Source of the DNA: Colias croceus
Lineage: Eukaryota; Arthropoda; Insecta; Lepidoptera; Pieridae
Length of the DNA stretch: 64,000 bases
Direction of reading: 5' to 3'
Assembly: GCF_905220415.1 (NCBI RefSeq)
Contig: NC_059554.1
Location: 4,427,001 to 4,491,000, forward strand
Part shown: piece after piece, positions 1 through 9,894 of the stretch
Position numbering within the stretch: the stretch's first letter is position 1
How the letters are laid out: each line of letters opens with the position of its first letter
Translations under genes and position numbers: made by a program
Notes under the pieces: model-generated
Told to the model about the DNA's origin: nothing
Seen by the model: the letters and a program-made list of their open reading frames with translations, nothing else
Database searches by the model: none

Positions 1-51
1 TAAAAGTTTATTGATTTATGATGATAAACATCTATTCTATTTTTCTTGTAG

Positions 52-194
52 GAGTTTCAAGAGAGCTTACAATGACGTGGTACTGTCTCGACGTGCGATC
101 AGAAACATGAACACCCTGTATCCAGATGCAACACCTGAAGAGTTGGCTGCGGCAGACAATGAGTGTATTATCTGCCGTGAGGAGATGCATGGAG
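52..194 (+). CDS. HRD1: Hrd1 exon with first half of the RING-H2
   Basis: The acceptor is ttttcttgtag before 52 and the donor gtttgt follows 194; it begins and ends in split codons (phase 2 in, phase 1 out). It encodes the pre-RING helix and the first Cys pair, C-x2-C in ECIICREEM. Confidence 0.9.
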
Positions 195-3100
195 GTTTGT
201 TTATCCTACTAAACTAATTGTATGTTTATAGTATAAAAAGTAACCTTATGTAGGAAATAGGAATGCAATGCTAACGTGATCTGATTATGGTACAGTTAAA
301 TACTTTATATCCTGCCTGGTCATATATGAAAATTTTCCAATAAAAGTAGTTTAACTCAAGTGAAACTGGTTAGCAGGACCAGTTTTTAAAATATATTAAT
401 TTTCGTGTTATTCCTAGTTCATAAGAGATATTAAAGTAGTATGATAGTGTATTTGATTGATTACATACATTGTATTTTTAATAAGATAGCGAAAATAAGG
501 TATTTTTTGTTTCTTGGTCAAGTAAAACCAATATAGAAATATTGCAGTTGAAATATAATACACACATGTATTGAATTGAACTCTTAGTGTTATTGCGATT
601 GTGAGATCAACGAACCTTGCGTAATTAGGACTTTCGTATTCAGAGAGTTAATTTCAAGGATGTTTGTGAGATTTGATTCCTTGTTGGTTCATATTTTAAC
701 TTATTATAGAGGTCGCCCGAATTATAATATCTTACGATATTACGAATAAATCGAGTCAGGTATGTAAAAATATGCGAAATGATATTTTTGAAATTAAATA
801 AACATTTATATTTTGATCTCTGGTAATAATGAGTTAAAAGTTATGTTTTCAGCAAAACTTAGTCCCATAATATGCAGTGTGAATTACTTACTCATAATCA
901 CACTGAAAAAGCCAAATTGTACTGTGTATATCAAAAAATAGATAATATTTGTGATTATATTTTACCTTCAAAACTTTGTCCCTAATTTAATGTAAGTACA
1001 TATTTTACTACAACACATTACGGTTACCATGTATATTTTCACCCCCAGGTGCCAAGAAGCTGCCCTGCAACCACATATTCCACGCAGCGTGCCTCCGGCT
1101 CTGGTTCCAGCGGCAGCAGACGTGCCCCACGTGCCGGCTGAACGTGTTGCGCGCCCCGGCGCCGGACGTGCCGCACAACGCGCCGAACGCGGCGCCGACG
1201 CCCGCGCCCGGGGCCGTGCCGCCGGCGCCCGGGGCCGTGCCACCGCCCCCGCCCTTCCCGAATATGCCTCCACCACGTATGTTATTAATTACTAGCTTCC
1301 GCCCGCGACTCCGTCCGCGTGGAAAAATTAAGATTTTTTTTCTACGTATTTTTCCGGGATAAATAGTATCCTATTTTACGCCCAGGATAATAAGGTATAA
1401 TTATACCAAGTTTCATCGAAATCGAACCGTTAGTTTTCACGTGATACCTTCACATATAGACAGACAGACAGACAAAAATTTTTTTAATCACATTTGGGCT
1501 TGGTATCGATCCAGTAACACCCCCTGCTATTTATATTTTCAATATGTTCAATGTACAGAATTGACCCTTCTACAGATTTATTATATCGCACCCTTAAAAC
1601 ATAAGTGGCACTAAACGAAAATGTTAATTTTACAGTACGGCCGTTTTAAGATTTTTTTTAAATTGAATGGGTGATATGGAACTAAAAAAATATAAATATA
1701 GACTTGTGATCGGATTAAAATAACAGTTTAACTAACGCTGTTTCAGTATCCAGTGGCAAACAATAAAATTATTGATTATTTATTAATGGAAAAGCATTTT
1801 TAAAAAAATGTTTAGTATTGTGTCGGTTATAGTTTTCTAGTTATTCAAAACTTTTTGCTTAATGACCTCTAAAATGTTATTTTCCCTACATTGTAATAAT
1901 AACAAAGAGATAAATAAAACAGTAGAATTACTAAAATAATAAAGAATTATATTTATTTGGCACATGCTCATAGTTTTCGGTCAAAATTGCCACACATATT
2001 CATAATTAACAAGTTTTTGAATCTAGATAAAAGTATTGTCATAAATAACATTAACATTAAAATCTTGTTCTTACTACTTACTAATCAGTACAGTTATTAG
2101 AGGTATTTCAATTAATTCGAAGTAGGAACTGTTAAAGTTACGTAAAAATCAGCGTATCAATGGTCTAATTATCATGGATCAGTAAAAATCTTGCAGTAAC
2201 TTCGTTAACCTTCTTCGGTTTTCTATTAGAGTTAATCTTTTTATATTTATATCTGGGCCTTATCTCTGTTAAGTTAATAATAAGTTTTCGTGACTCTTCA
2301 GAAATTCTATCTGCGATTTTCAGACGACATGTACTTCCACAAGGTTTCTTAATCATTTTAGCTGGAAAAGCGTTTTGAGTTTGAAACATATTTTTGCCTG
2401 TATTTCTTAGTATCTTCACAATATTTGTAGTATGTAACGATCTTATTATTTTTCGTTTTCTTGTAATTGCATCAACTGGCTGAGTTGGAGCTTCTTTTGC
2501 AGTATCGTTCATCGTTCCTGTGTCATTTGTATTAAAATGTATGATTTCGACGTTATCAGCAGGGCTGGAAGAGGCGACAAGATAACCATCATTCGGAGCA
2601 AGACCACTTTTAAGATTCGAATCAGCAGGAAGATGATCACTTCTTTGATGATTATTAGAAACTTCAACAATCTGAGTGAAGGAAATGTCATCAATTTTTG
2701 CATTTGGTCATTCCTTTTACTTTACATTTTGGGTTCTCTGTTTCGTCATCGGGATTAGAAGGGTCGAAATTATTACGTGTGTCTATAGTACCTAATTTGA
2801 GTAATTTGTTGGGTTAGGTTATGGCCTTTGTATAGACAAAGCTGAAGCTGAACTGGATGATGTGCTTGAGGACGAAGATGAGGACGAGCTGGACGACGAA
2901 GACGATGACGACGAGTTTGAGTTTGATCTCCTGCATTTTTTCTTTGATGGAAAGTTTGTTCTGTCATCGTCTGAGGCGAGAAAAAAGTTACCATCGTCAG
3001 TGTTAGTTTGGTTGTGATAAGAGCTTAAAGGATGAACTTCTCATGATGTTCAATTCGGACGCACTCATTGTTGAAAGCGGTTCAACAATATCGGAATTTC

Positions 3101-6100
3101 TTTTAGAAGCAGGCTTAGTAATTTGAGATCCATCATCGTCATCATTTTCTATTTTTCTTTGATTGTTCCGAGTTGATAATTCTATTATACTTCTACATCT
3201 ACTTCTTTTCGGATCCATGATAGTATAATACAAAAAGCCTTAAACAAAATGCCTTTTTTTATTATTAAATTCGTATAAAAACAAAATCCTAATTAAAGTT
3301 AACACAATTTAACTGACACTAATGTAATTGCGCACAGCGAAAATTTAAAAGCATATTTATTGATTAAATGGCTCTTTAAAGAAAATGCCCGTTATTGAAT
3401 TTCGTATAAAAACAAAATCCACACTAAACTTATTAAATAACTGGCATTATATTCAAACTGCCACTTATGCATTTACTCACTGTAAATATTCGAAAGCAAA
3501 TTAATTAAATAAGTGGCACTTTACACAAAGTGCCAGTTTTTGACTCACCTCGACAAGGATTTCCACCGGAGACTTGACGCGAAATGGCATAGTGCCGGTT
3601 TATCAATTACCGACCGGACAAATTGTGACAAATTCATAAGTGACACTAGCGACATCTAGCAAAAATTTGACGCATTAGAGCTACCGGGATCTTTGCGTTA
3701 GGCGCGTTTCGTTTTATGCCTTTTGACTGCATACTTAACTCAAAAATGAATTTTTTTGTATAGTGCCACTTATGTTTTAAGTGTGCGATATGTATAGATT
3801 ACTTATTACTGAGTCTATATAGATGGAAACTTCTTTACAGTAATAAGCTCTCGAATTTGCGATTTTAAAAAACATTATATGTAGAATTTTACATTATGCT
3901 TGAACAGGCTGAAAGGCTGTTGTTATTGTTTTGGCTTAATTCTGGATACCCATAAATTATTTAATGACTGTAAAATACTAAACATATTCAAATACAACAA
4001 CTATACAACAACTGAAGTCTAAGTCATGTACGAAAGAAACTATCAATAAACTTTAGTTATTAGTAACTTGTCATTTAAATAAAAAATGCTTATAAAGCTT
4101 TTATCAAGTGGTCACGAAAACACTAACTGAAAATACAAGTAAAACTGACAAGTTGCTGACAGAGTACATACTAATAATTTCGTAAAGAGGAAAGATATTA
4201 GTTCAGGATACATCGCCCATTTTTGCAAGTGACTACTATCAAGCTAATTTTCCGTTTGTAGCTTTATTTTGATGAGACACCCAATAATTTCGTGTACGAA
4301 AGTCTCGATTGTGGTAGCTAACAGAGATAACAACGATAAAAATTTTTGATTTGATGGTTCTCAAATATTTATTACTAACTGAATTTTTTTTTGTTCAATC
4401 TCAAGATAATTACCTAAATTATTCGAAAAAATATTTGTCCTACAAAATCTATGGTTGGTTCAAAGAGTCCCCCTTTCCAAAGTGTATCGATAACGAGGTC
4501 ATCATAAATGATTACTAACAAGCTGATTTTTTTGTTTTCACTTAGTTAATGTTTATATAATTCAACAGACATATTGTCCTACAAATTGCGTAATAAATAT
4601 TTGAGAACCATCAAATCAAAAAAAAAAAATTATCCTTGTTATCTCCGTTAGCTACCACAATCGAGAGTTTCTTACACGAAATTATTGGGTGTCTCATCAA
4701 AATAAAGCTACAAACGGAAAATCAGCTTGATAGTAGTCACTTGCAAAAATGGGCGATGTATCCTGAACTATGTGTAATAGATAAACTTAAAAACTATTTA
4801 ACGAATTTTGATAAAACTTTCACAGGGACAGCTTTAAAGTTTTAATTTAGTTTTAAGTATATATTTGTATTATCATCTAAACAGCAATGATGGCGTGGGG
4901 CATGCCACCCCCTCCCCCGCCGCGGCCCGCGTCCCTCGCAACCCTCACTGTGGAGGAGCTGCAGCGAATGGAAGGCACCGAACGGAGGAATATCGAAGCG
5001 CGATTACACGTAAGTTGAGATATTAGTAGTAAAATTACATACAACAAATTCACTACATTGTTCATTATAATGAGCCAAAGATATAATACATAATAAGTAT
5101 GTACATACTGTTGTCCTATTCTTGTACAATGCGACACGTGGGAGTACAAAAATAATATGACGTAGTGTAGTTGTTTATTTATTCGTGTACAAATAAACAC
5201 AGTAGATAGGTATAACAAATATATAAAATAGTATATTCATAATAAAATTATATAATATATTTTTACAATAAAGTATTATAAATAGTAATTTGTTTAATGT
5301 TGAATTGCTTCAAGTGCATGTCTAAGTACCTATGAAGATGAAGATGAATACATAAATAAATTATGCGTTATTTTTGTATCAGAGGCTAACATATTTCAAA
5401 TTTACTATGTCATCTGTTTTTGTTAGCATTTTCATTTTGTTTTTTCATTTCAGCTACTCCGAGAAATCCAAGCTATGTTGGACGCGTCCGTACTGTTGAT
5501 GCAGCAATACTCCACTGTCGTTACGAACTTGCCTTTGAATTGTGCCAATGTTGCTACCCAGACTGATATCAAGTGAGTCAATACACATTTTTTTCACAAT
5601 TTAGACACTGCTATTAAATAATTTGATACTGTTTTTAAAAGTTATCGTTCAACAATTTATGTATCTGTGTAATAAGATCATAGTCGAGTATGTTTGTTAC
5701 ATCCAATTTTTTTTACATAATACTAGTCGAGATTAATATGTTTATTATTTACTATAGTCGCACCGAGCCGTCCCCCGTACCGACGCCTGTGAAAGTAAAA
5801 CCGGAAGTACCAAGCACATCTTTCACCCCCACCCCTGGCCCGTCGACCAGCACTGATGACTTCGCAGACGACTTCGATTTTGATCGAGTGGAAGATATGC
5901 CCACGGAAACTCCTAGGTATTGGATTTAAGTCTTTTGAGCTTCACCTGTTGTATGTAACTGACCCCTTTAGACTCGATTTTGACCGACTCGTAATGGATA
6001 GATTTAATTCAAACTTTGTGCACTTATCAAGTTTTAGTGACAATACCATTTGTGGTAATTTATTTACTATGTATATCATATCATGATGTTAATAAACATT

Positions 6101-6191
6101 AAACCTTATATTTATTTGCAGCGAGACCCTTGATGCAGACGCCGAAGAGTTAAGGAGACGTCGATTACAGAAATTTAGTTTAGAGAATTGA
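52..6191 (+). CDS. HRD1: E3 ubiquitin-protein ligase Hrd1/synoviolin, 3' part of gene (partial)
   Basis: Six exons (52-194, 1049-1276, 4885-5009, 5454-5572, 5758-5916, 6122-6191) join in phase into about 280 residues ending at TGA 6189-6191. A RING-H2 domain is visible: CIICREEM, then PCNHIFHAACLRLW and QTCPTCR, split between the first two exons. It is followed by a Pro/Ala-rich linker, a helical segment (VEELQRMEGTERRNIEARLH, then LLREIQAMLDAS), a Ser/Thr/Pro plus acidic stretch, and a C-terminus ELRRRRLQKF that resembles the end of synoviolin proteins. Known role of the family: a membrane-embedded ligase that ubiquitinates misfolded ER proteins for ERAD. The multi-spanning N-terminal domain is not here and should lie left of position 1; the first visible residues (SFKRAYNDVVLSRRAIRNMN) are the cytosolic stretch before the RING. 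In Drosophila the orthologue is called sip3. The gene is tail-to-tail with mRpL37. Confidence 0.93.
195..1048 (+). other. Hrd1 intron, no further feature seen
   Basis: AT-rich intron between the two RING-encoding exons. I see no repeat or ORF of note in it. Confidence 0.8.
1049..1276 (+). CDS. HRD1: Hrd1 exon with second half of the RING-H2 and Pro/Ala linker
   Basis: The acceptor is acccccag and the donor gtatgt. It completes the Gly codon split from the previous exon and supplies the C-x-H-x2-H-x2-C and CPTC zinc ligands. A GC-rich Pro/Ala linker with a duplicated PGAVPPAPGAVPPP motif follows. GC content contrasts sharply with the flanking AT-rich introns. Confidence 0.92.
1587..3787. mobile_element. 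DNA transposon, 2.2 kb, TIRs with 4-bp ATAT target duplication, apparently non-autonomous
   Basis: Terminal inverted repeats of about 27 bp with one mismatch (CGCACCCTTAAAACATAAGT left; CGCACACTTAAAACATAAGT when the right end is reverse-complemented). ATAT flanks both sides (1583-1586, 3788-3791). The uninterrupted repeat at 14.4 kb has a single ATAT here, confirming the duplication. Minus-strand ORF fragments follow in order: MDPKRSR at about 3216, a Ser-run region near 2840-2950, and a basic segment with KPCGSTCRLK and RISEESRK at about 2350-2270. I see no DDE catalytic core, so this looks like a decayed or internally deleted copy. A 4-bp duplication is compatible with Sola or CMC/Chapaev-type elements, but I cannot assign the superfamily. 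Confidence 0.85.
2165..3233 (-). pseudogene. Broken transposon-encoded protein, N-terminal region
   Basis: Several minus-strand frames must be combined by frameshifts or splicing to give one protein. Its start contains MDPKRSRCRSIIELSTRN, followed by an acidic and Ser-rich stretch, then GKNMFQTQNAFPAK, KPCGSTCRLK, RISEESRKLI and EIRPRYKYKK. The Cys-rich motif followed by ISEE and RPRYKY recalls N-terminal regions of uncharacterised insect transposon proteins. That is recollection of a pattern, not a verified match. The catalytic part is absent. Confidence 0.5.
4201..4768. mobile_element. MITE with about 175-bp terminal inverted repeats, TA flanks
   Basis: The left arm 4201-4375 (starting GTTCAGGATACATCGCCCAT) is repeated inverted at 4590-4768 with few differences. 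TA dinucleotides border both ends (4199-4200, 4769-4770), as expected for a TA-inserting (Tc1/mariner-like) MITE. The loop 4376-4589 is AT-rich with two copies of a TGTCCTACAAA motif. It sits in the large Hrd1 intron 114 bp before the exon at 4885. No coding capacity. Confidence 0.85.
4885..5009 (+). CDS. HRD1: Hrd1 exon, Pro-rich to helical region
   Basis: The acceptor is ctaaacag and the donor gtaagt. It encodes MMAWGMPPPPPPRP, then TVEELQRMEGTERRNIEARL, a predicted helix that corresponds to the conserved region C-terminal to the RING in synoviolins. It ends in phase 0. Confidence 0.9.
5454..5572 (+). CDS. HRD1: Hrd1 exon, conserved helix
   Basis: The acceptor is ttcatttcag and the donor gtgagt. 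It encodes LLREIQAMLDASVLLMQQYS followed by a segment ending ANVATQTDI; phase 0 in and phase 2 out, matching its neighbours. Confidence 0.9.
5758..5916 (+). CDS. HRD1: Hrd1 exon, Ser/Thr/Pro and acidic low-complexity segment
   Basis: The acceptor is actatag and the donor gtattg. It encodes a disordered tail (TEPSPVPTPVKVKPEVPSTS, then DDFADDFDFDRVEDMPTETP). Poorly conserved composition is usual for this part of Hrd1. Confidence 0.85.
6122..6191 (+). CDS. HRD1: Hrd1 terminal exon
   Basis: The acceptor is atttgcag. It encodes ETLDADAEELRRRRLQKFSL and the last residues, ending at TGA. The ELRRRRLQK motif is the recognisable synoviolin C-terminus. The 3' UTR follows, with AATAAA at 6291. Confidence 0.9.
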
Positions 6192-6290
6192 ATTTTGATG
6201 TAACAGACTCTGCATTACACTGTCATATATTTTATTAATTTTATTGTACAAAGTGTTTTGGTATGTGTAAACTTGTGTATGCTAATCGAA

Positions 6291-6296
6291 AATAAA
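6291..6296 (+). terminator. Hrd1 polyadenylation signal
   Basis: AATAAA lies 100 nt after the Hrd1 stop codon. Cleavage would fall near 6310-6320, leaving only about 100 bp before the mRpL37 3' end on the opposite strand. Confidence 0.6.
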
Positions 6297-6417
6297 TGTA
6301 TTTATGTTCTTGTAAATATAATGAGATATACACATGAATACATTTAAATCATACTTTTTCTTCAAACATCTTAAATACTAGCTAGTCAAGGAAAATAAAA
6401 CCTTTATGTAAACTATA

Positions 6418-6427
6418 TTTATTTATT
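6418..6427 (-). terminator. mRpL37 polyadenylation signal
   Basis: Two overlapping AATAAA hexamers read on the minus strand (6427-6422 and 6423-6418), 35-40 nt after the stop codon. The mature 3' UTR would be only about 50-60 nt. Confidence 0.6.
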
Positions 6428-6461
6428 AGACTATAACTATACAACTATACAGTAATTTAAC

Positions 6462-6710
6462 TTAACAATTGTAAAAGGCATTTATATAGCCATATACTTT
6501 AGGGTTGTAGTTTTCTAATGACGGCATTCCACTGAAATAACGGCTTGAGTCGTACAACTTCATATCATTCTTGCAATACCATACATTCTTAGTGCCCTCC
6601 ACACCGTCAACATTTAATGTATTCAGTTCAAATACTCCAAAATGGTAATTCTGGCCATCTGTTTGTATACAATTTACATGTACAGGTTCCGGCAAGTCTT
6701 TTACATCTTC
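6462..6710 (-). CDS. mRpL37: mRpL37 exon 5 (terminal)
   Basis: The acceptor is ttttatag and the stop TAA is at 6464-6462. It encodes EDVKDLPEPVHVNCIQTDGQ and the conserved YHFGVFELNTLNVDGVEGTK block. Confidence 0.9.
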   Translation of the reverse strand, partial: EDVKDLPEPVHVNCIQTDGQNYHFGVFELNTLNVDGVEGTKNVWYCKNDMKLYDSSRYFSGMPSLENYNPKVYGYINAFYNC

Positions 6711-8865
6711 CTATAAAATAAAAAAAAGATCAGTAGGAGCTCTTACTTAACTTTAAATGATATAATTTTTATGCAAACATTATGATTAAAATTGTGTTTA
6801 GATGTCAAATATTGCTCAAATTTCATGAGATAATTTTTAAACTTCGAAATTAACTTCTGCTTTATATCAATTACTGCTGAATATATATTATTCTATCTTA
6901 TATGATGTAAAGATTTTTAAACATATTGGTGCATTAAGTGCAGGTTGGTTGTAATAAAAGGCCTATAGTGCCAAAAAATTATAGTATTTGTTTCCAAATT
7001 TATCTCTGTGCAATATTTTTATAAACAAATAACTTGGTCAACTATATCTAATATTTATACATAGAAAAAAAGAAAGATTTGTCAAAACAGTTAACTTAAG
7101 ATCGGCTGAACAGATTTTAATGATATTTGGTCAGTTGGATTCATCTTCACTGGGGATTAGGATAATAATAATTAAGAAAAAAAAATTACGGCATGGGCGG
7201 AGCCGGGACGAAAAGCTAGTATAAGAGAAGAGAACAATAAACATACCCCATATAATTGTTTTGCGAATGCGGAAGCAACAGTAAAGGCATGAGTCAACGA
7301 ACGTCCAAGCACTTGGTGATTGGTTACTGGCTCTTCATAGATGTTCTTCACCTCTGTAGGATTGTAGTGCAGCCACGTGGTGTGGGGATATTTCAAGGCA
7401 ACGGTTGACCGGATTGCTGTAAAGTATTACCAAATATTTTTTTTATCAAATTACATTCTGATGCTCTACAGCTATTTTAAATGAATGATCATGTTAAAAT
7501 TTTGTGATTGCAACATCTCACATTTTTAAATAATAGGGCAATTATACATGTTAAGTTAATGATGCTATTTTCAGAAAGACAAAACAACAAAATATGGAGT
7601 TAACTTACGGTATTTACTAGACTCATTATAGAAATGCTCAGTTGGTAATGTCACTGTATGCTTTACAGGATATAAATCAGGTATGTCAATGAAGTCTGTA
7701 TCATCTTCTATGTCATGTTTCAGGGGCTTATTACTTGTGACTAGAATGTTGGATATCTCCTGAAATTGTATGAGTTCGTCGTCTTTGTCAAATAGAGTGC
7801 TACATTCAACATCATTTACAACATACTTGTTCTGAGTGACATCAACATCGCTGCTCTTTTCAACAAGTTGTATTAATCTGTTTGTTAAGATTACACTGAA
7901 ATAAAAAATCAATTAGTTACCATTTGTAAAAACAGTTCAAAAGTATATAGTTTTTAAATATAAAAAGGTTTAATTAGTTTTAAAATATTAATTACACACT
8001 TTCTACGCCTGTCTGATATTCCTAAAATCCGAGGAAAGTTATATGCTGGTCTCTCTGAATCTTTGATTTTTGGCAATTTTTTCTGTTCGCAATCAAATAC
8101 ATTCGCACTTAAGATTGCTTTTTTAACTCCTTCGTGAACAGCTTTAGGTGCTGGTAGTGTTGCCAACTCTTCTATTCTTGGTGGAAGTTTATTTTGAGCT
8201 ATGACAGTTTTTGTCAAAACTTGTGCTTGGGCAACACCTTCCAGAAGAACAGTTGTATTTTTAAGGGTGTAACATGGTTTTTCCTTGTAATCTGGGTGAT
8301 TTTGGTCTAAAGGCAAAGGTCTTTCATAAGGCCCTACGATGTTAAGCCTGAAATAAAATTGAATATATCTTGTATTGAATTGAATATATCTGTATCTTGT
8401 AATAACTATATTATAAAAATTAAGGATGTTGCTTGGAAGTTAATGAATGTAATACATAGTTATAATACAAAAATGAATCGCCAAATGTGTTGGTAAGCAC
8501 ATAACTCGAGAATGGCTGAACCGATTTCGTTAATTATTTTTTTATAATATTCTTTGAAGTACGAGGAAGGTTCTTATGGAGAGAAAACGTAAACATGTAC
8601 CACGGGCGAAGCCGGGGCGGACCGAAAACAAGACGAAACTCTCTAGCTTATATTGCAACAGAATCCTTTGGTAAGTGTAGACAAACCTTTCATGCAAAAC
8701 TGGTTCTTCTTTCACAAATTCTAGAGCATCTTCAACTTTTATGCCCTTTTCTTTTAAATACTGTTCGATACCTGTATCTATAGGCACTCGTTTGCCCTGT
8801 ATCATCCAATGCTTTTTAAACATAAATCCGATATGTTGAGCGTATAAAACTCTCGACAGTTTCAT
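6462..8865 (-). CDS. mRpL37: Mitochondrial ribosomal protein L37 (complete)
   Basis: Five exons (8865-8687, 8347-8000, 7895-7609, 7416-7247, 6710-6462) join in phase to 1233 nt, 410 residues, close to the roughly 420 of the human protein. Recognisable blocks are YAQHIGFMFKKHWMIQGKRV near the start, CYTLKNTTVLLEGVAQAQVL, YPHTTWLHYN, HAFTVASAFAKQLYG, and QNYHFGVFELNTLNVDGVEG near the C-terminus. Known role: a component of the large (39S) subunit of the mitochondrial ribosome. The start ATG at 8865 is the first in frame, and the N-terminus is compatible with a short import signal. Intron 1 and intron 4 contain repeat fragments. The 3' UTR is very short, and the gene converges on Hrd1. Confidence 0.92.
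7081..7222 (+). repeat. Dispersed repeat fragment in mRpL37 intron 4
   Basis: Contains GATCGGCTGAACAGATTTTA and the ending GGGCGGAGCCGGGACGAAAA, followed by GCTAGTATAAG. This is the same general type as the element at 8461-8624, diverged. Confidence 0.6.
7247..7416 (-). CDS. mRpL37: mRpL37 exon 4
   Basis: The acceptor is ctttacag and the donor GTATGT. It encodes IRSTVALKYPHTTWLHYNPT and GRSLTHAFTVASAFAKQLYG, among the best conserved blocks of the family. Confidence 0.9.
7609..7895 (-). CDS. mRpL37: mRpL37 exon 3
   Basis: The acceptor is tatttcag and the donor GTAAGT. It encodes VILTNRLIQLVEKSSDVDVT through to HFYNESSKY. The phases (1 nt in, 1 nt out) fit both neighbours. Confidence 0.88.
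8000..8347 (-). CDS. mRpL37: mRpL37 exon 2
   Basis: The acceptor is tatttcag and the donor GTGTGT. It begins LNIVGPYERPLPLDQNHPDY, continues CYTLKNTTVLLEGVAQAQVL, and ends SDRRR with a split Asn codon. Confidence 0.88.
8461..8624 (+). repeat. Dispersed repeat (family C) in mRpL37 intron 1
   Basis: Nearly the same sequence occurs at 13831-13999. Both run from TATAA..AAAATGAATCG through ATAACTCGAGAA and GGCTGAACCGATTTCG to ACCACGGGCGAAGCCGGGGC. Likely a short non-autonomous element. The mRpL37 intron tolerates it without touching the splice sites. Confidence 0.8.
8687..8865 (-). CDS. mRpL37: mRpL37 exon 1
   Basis: ATG at 8865-8863; donor AG|GTTTGT after 8687, phase 2. It encodes the N-terminus with KKHWMIQGKRVPIDTG and the helical stretch KEKGIKVEDALEFVKEEP. 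Confidence 0.88.
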
Positions 8866-9180
8866 TTTATTTTTAATATTATTGCCTGTTCAATATTAAA
8901 TCCTGTGATTAAATCTACTTCGGTCTTAGGTCTATAGTCGTGCAAAACATAGGTTATTTTCAAATTGACATAAATGACAATTGACAAGTGACATTTGACA
9001 TAATATGGTTAAAGTTTTTTTTTTATTACACTTCAAAGTGATGAGCATAAACTTTTAGCTTCTTGACTTTTAGCCACAATAAACAAAAATTTGACAACAT
9101 ATTTTTATGAAAGACTTTAGGTTCTGAGCAGGGCCGTCTTAGACTATGCCGGGGCACATTCTTGGGCACACAAGAATTGA
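8866..9180. other. Upstream flank of mRpL37
   Basis: AT-rich sequence containing the presumed mRpL37 promoter. No TATA box or recognisable core element stands out. The right part (9130-9180: GGCCGTCTTAGACTATGCCGG and GGGCACA) resembles the end of a repeat. Confidence 0.4.
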
Positions 9181-9246
9181 AAAATTTGTATACCTAGTTT
9201 GATTTCAAAACCCCCCCTTTGAAACCAAACTAGGTATACAAATTTT
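9181..9246. repeat. Hairpin, 29-bp arms with a C7 loop
   Basis: Arms 9181-9209 and 9218-9246 are reverse complements with one mismatch (core TTTGTATACCTAGTTTG). The loop is A followed by seven C. It may be the centre or an end of a decayed foldback element. Confidence 0.8.
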
Positions 9247-9890
9247 TTCCCATAAAATATATTAATGCAAATCTACTACTACTACTATAATTTTGTTGTT
9301 TTTGCCCTAAATTGAAACTTAAAGAAGTAATAAGAAATGAGAAAATTTCTATGTAAAATTTTTGCTCCATTTTTTTAAACATTTTACAAAAAAGTTACTT
9401 CTGACCAATCTTGTATTATATTATGGTCTTTTGAGGAAACTTCTTTTCCTTATTTTTTTATATAATTCATTTGAAACGCTGCTTCTGTAATGGCGCTCCA
9501 AGTTTACTAAAATTAAATTTAATTTAAGAAATATTTTAAAAATTACTTTTTAAAATTACCTTTCTCTTTTTCAAATTTATCTTTTTAATTAGCATCTGGA
9601 TTTTTTCTTTCGTAGCCGTTTCATATTGATCAAAATTATTGCGTGCGTTATTGACATACCTAATTTATTCAAGGCCTAGGCAAATGGCAAAAGTCAAAAC
9701 GCTTGTCATCTATTCGTATAGAATTGGTCCGGCGTGAACAGAGTTCACTAAATTCTAGGACCTTTAAAACTGCAAAATTTCATATCCAGCAGAAAATTAG
9801 TAAAATTGTTCAAAGGATTACTAAAAATAAAATACAAAATTAACTGTCATTCCGGTACGTGAATTAAAAAGCATATTCCAGGTTATAAAT
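9247..9890. other. Intergenic AT-rich sequence
   Basis: I see no gene or clear repeat boundary here. Confidence 0.6.
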
Positions 9891-9894
9891 AAAA

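Larger units (their letters stand above)
1292..3805 (+). repeat. Dispersed repeat (family B), split by a 2.2-kb transposon
   Basis: Sequence from CTAGCTTCCGCC to a short tail after 3791. A second, uninterrupted copy of the same family is at 14144-14473; both contain the gacagacagacaaaaatttt stretch, the GTATCGATCCAGTAACACCC stretch and the tail tctacagatttattatat. In this copy the tail is interrupted at 1586 by a DNA transposon and resumes at 3788. Likely a short non-autonomous element or LINE tail; the class is not decided. Confidence 0.8.

Noticed and set aside
968..1362. Minus- and plus-strand ORFs around the Hrd1 RING exon
   Set aside because: Alternative-frame shadows of the GC-rich RING/Pro-Ala exon at 1049-1276.
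4877..5218. 113-codon minus-strand ORF
   Set aside because: Overlaps the Hrd1 exon 4885-5009 in antisense; no recognisable domain outside it.
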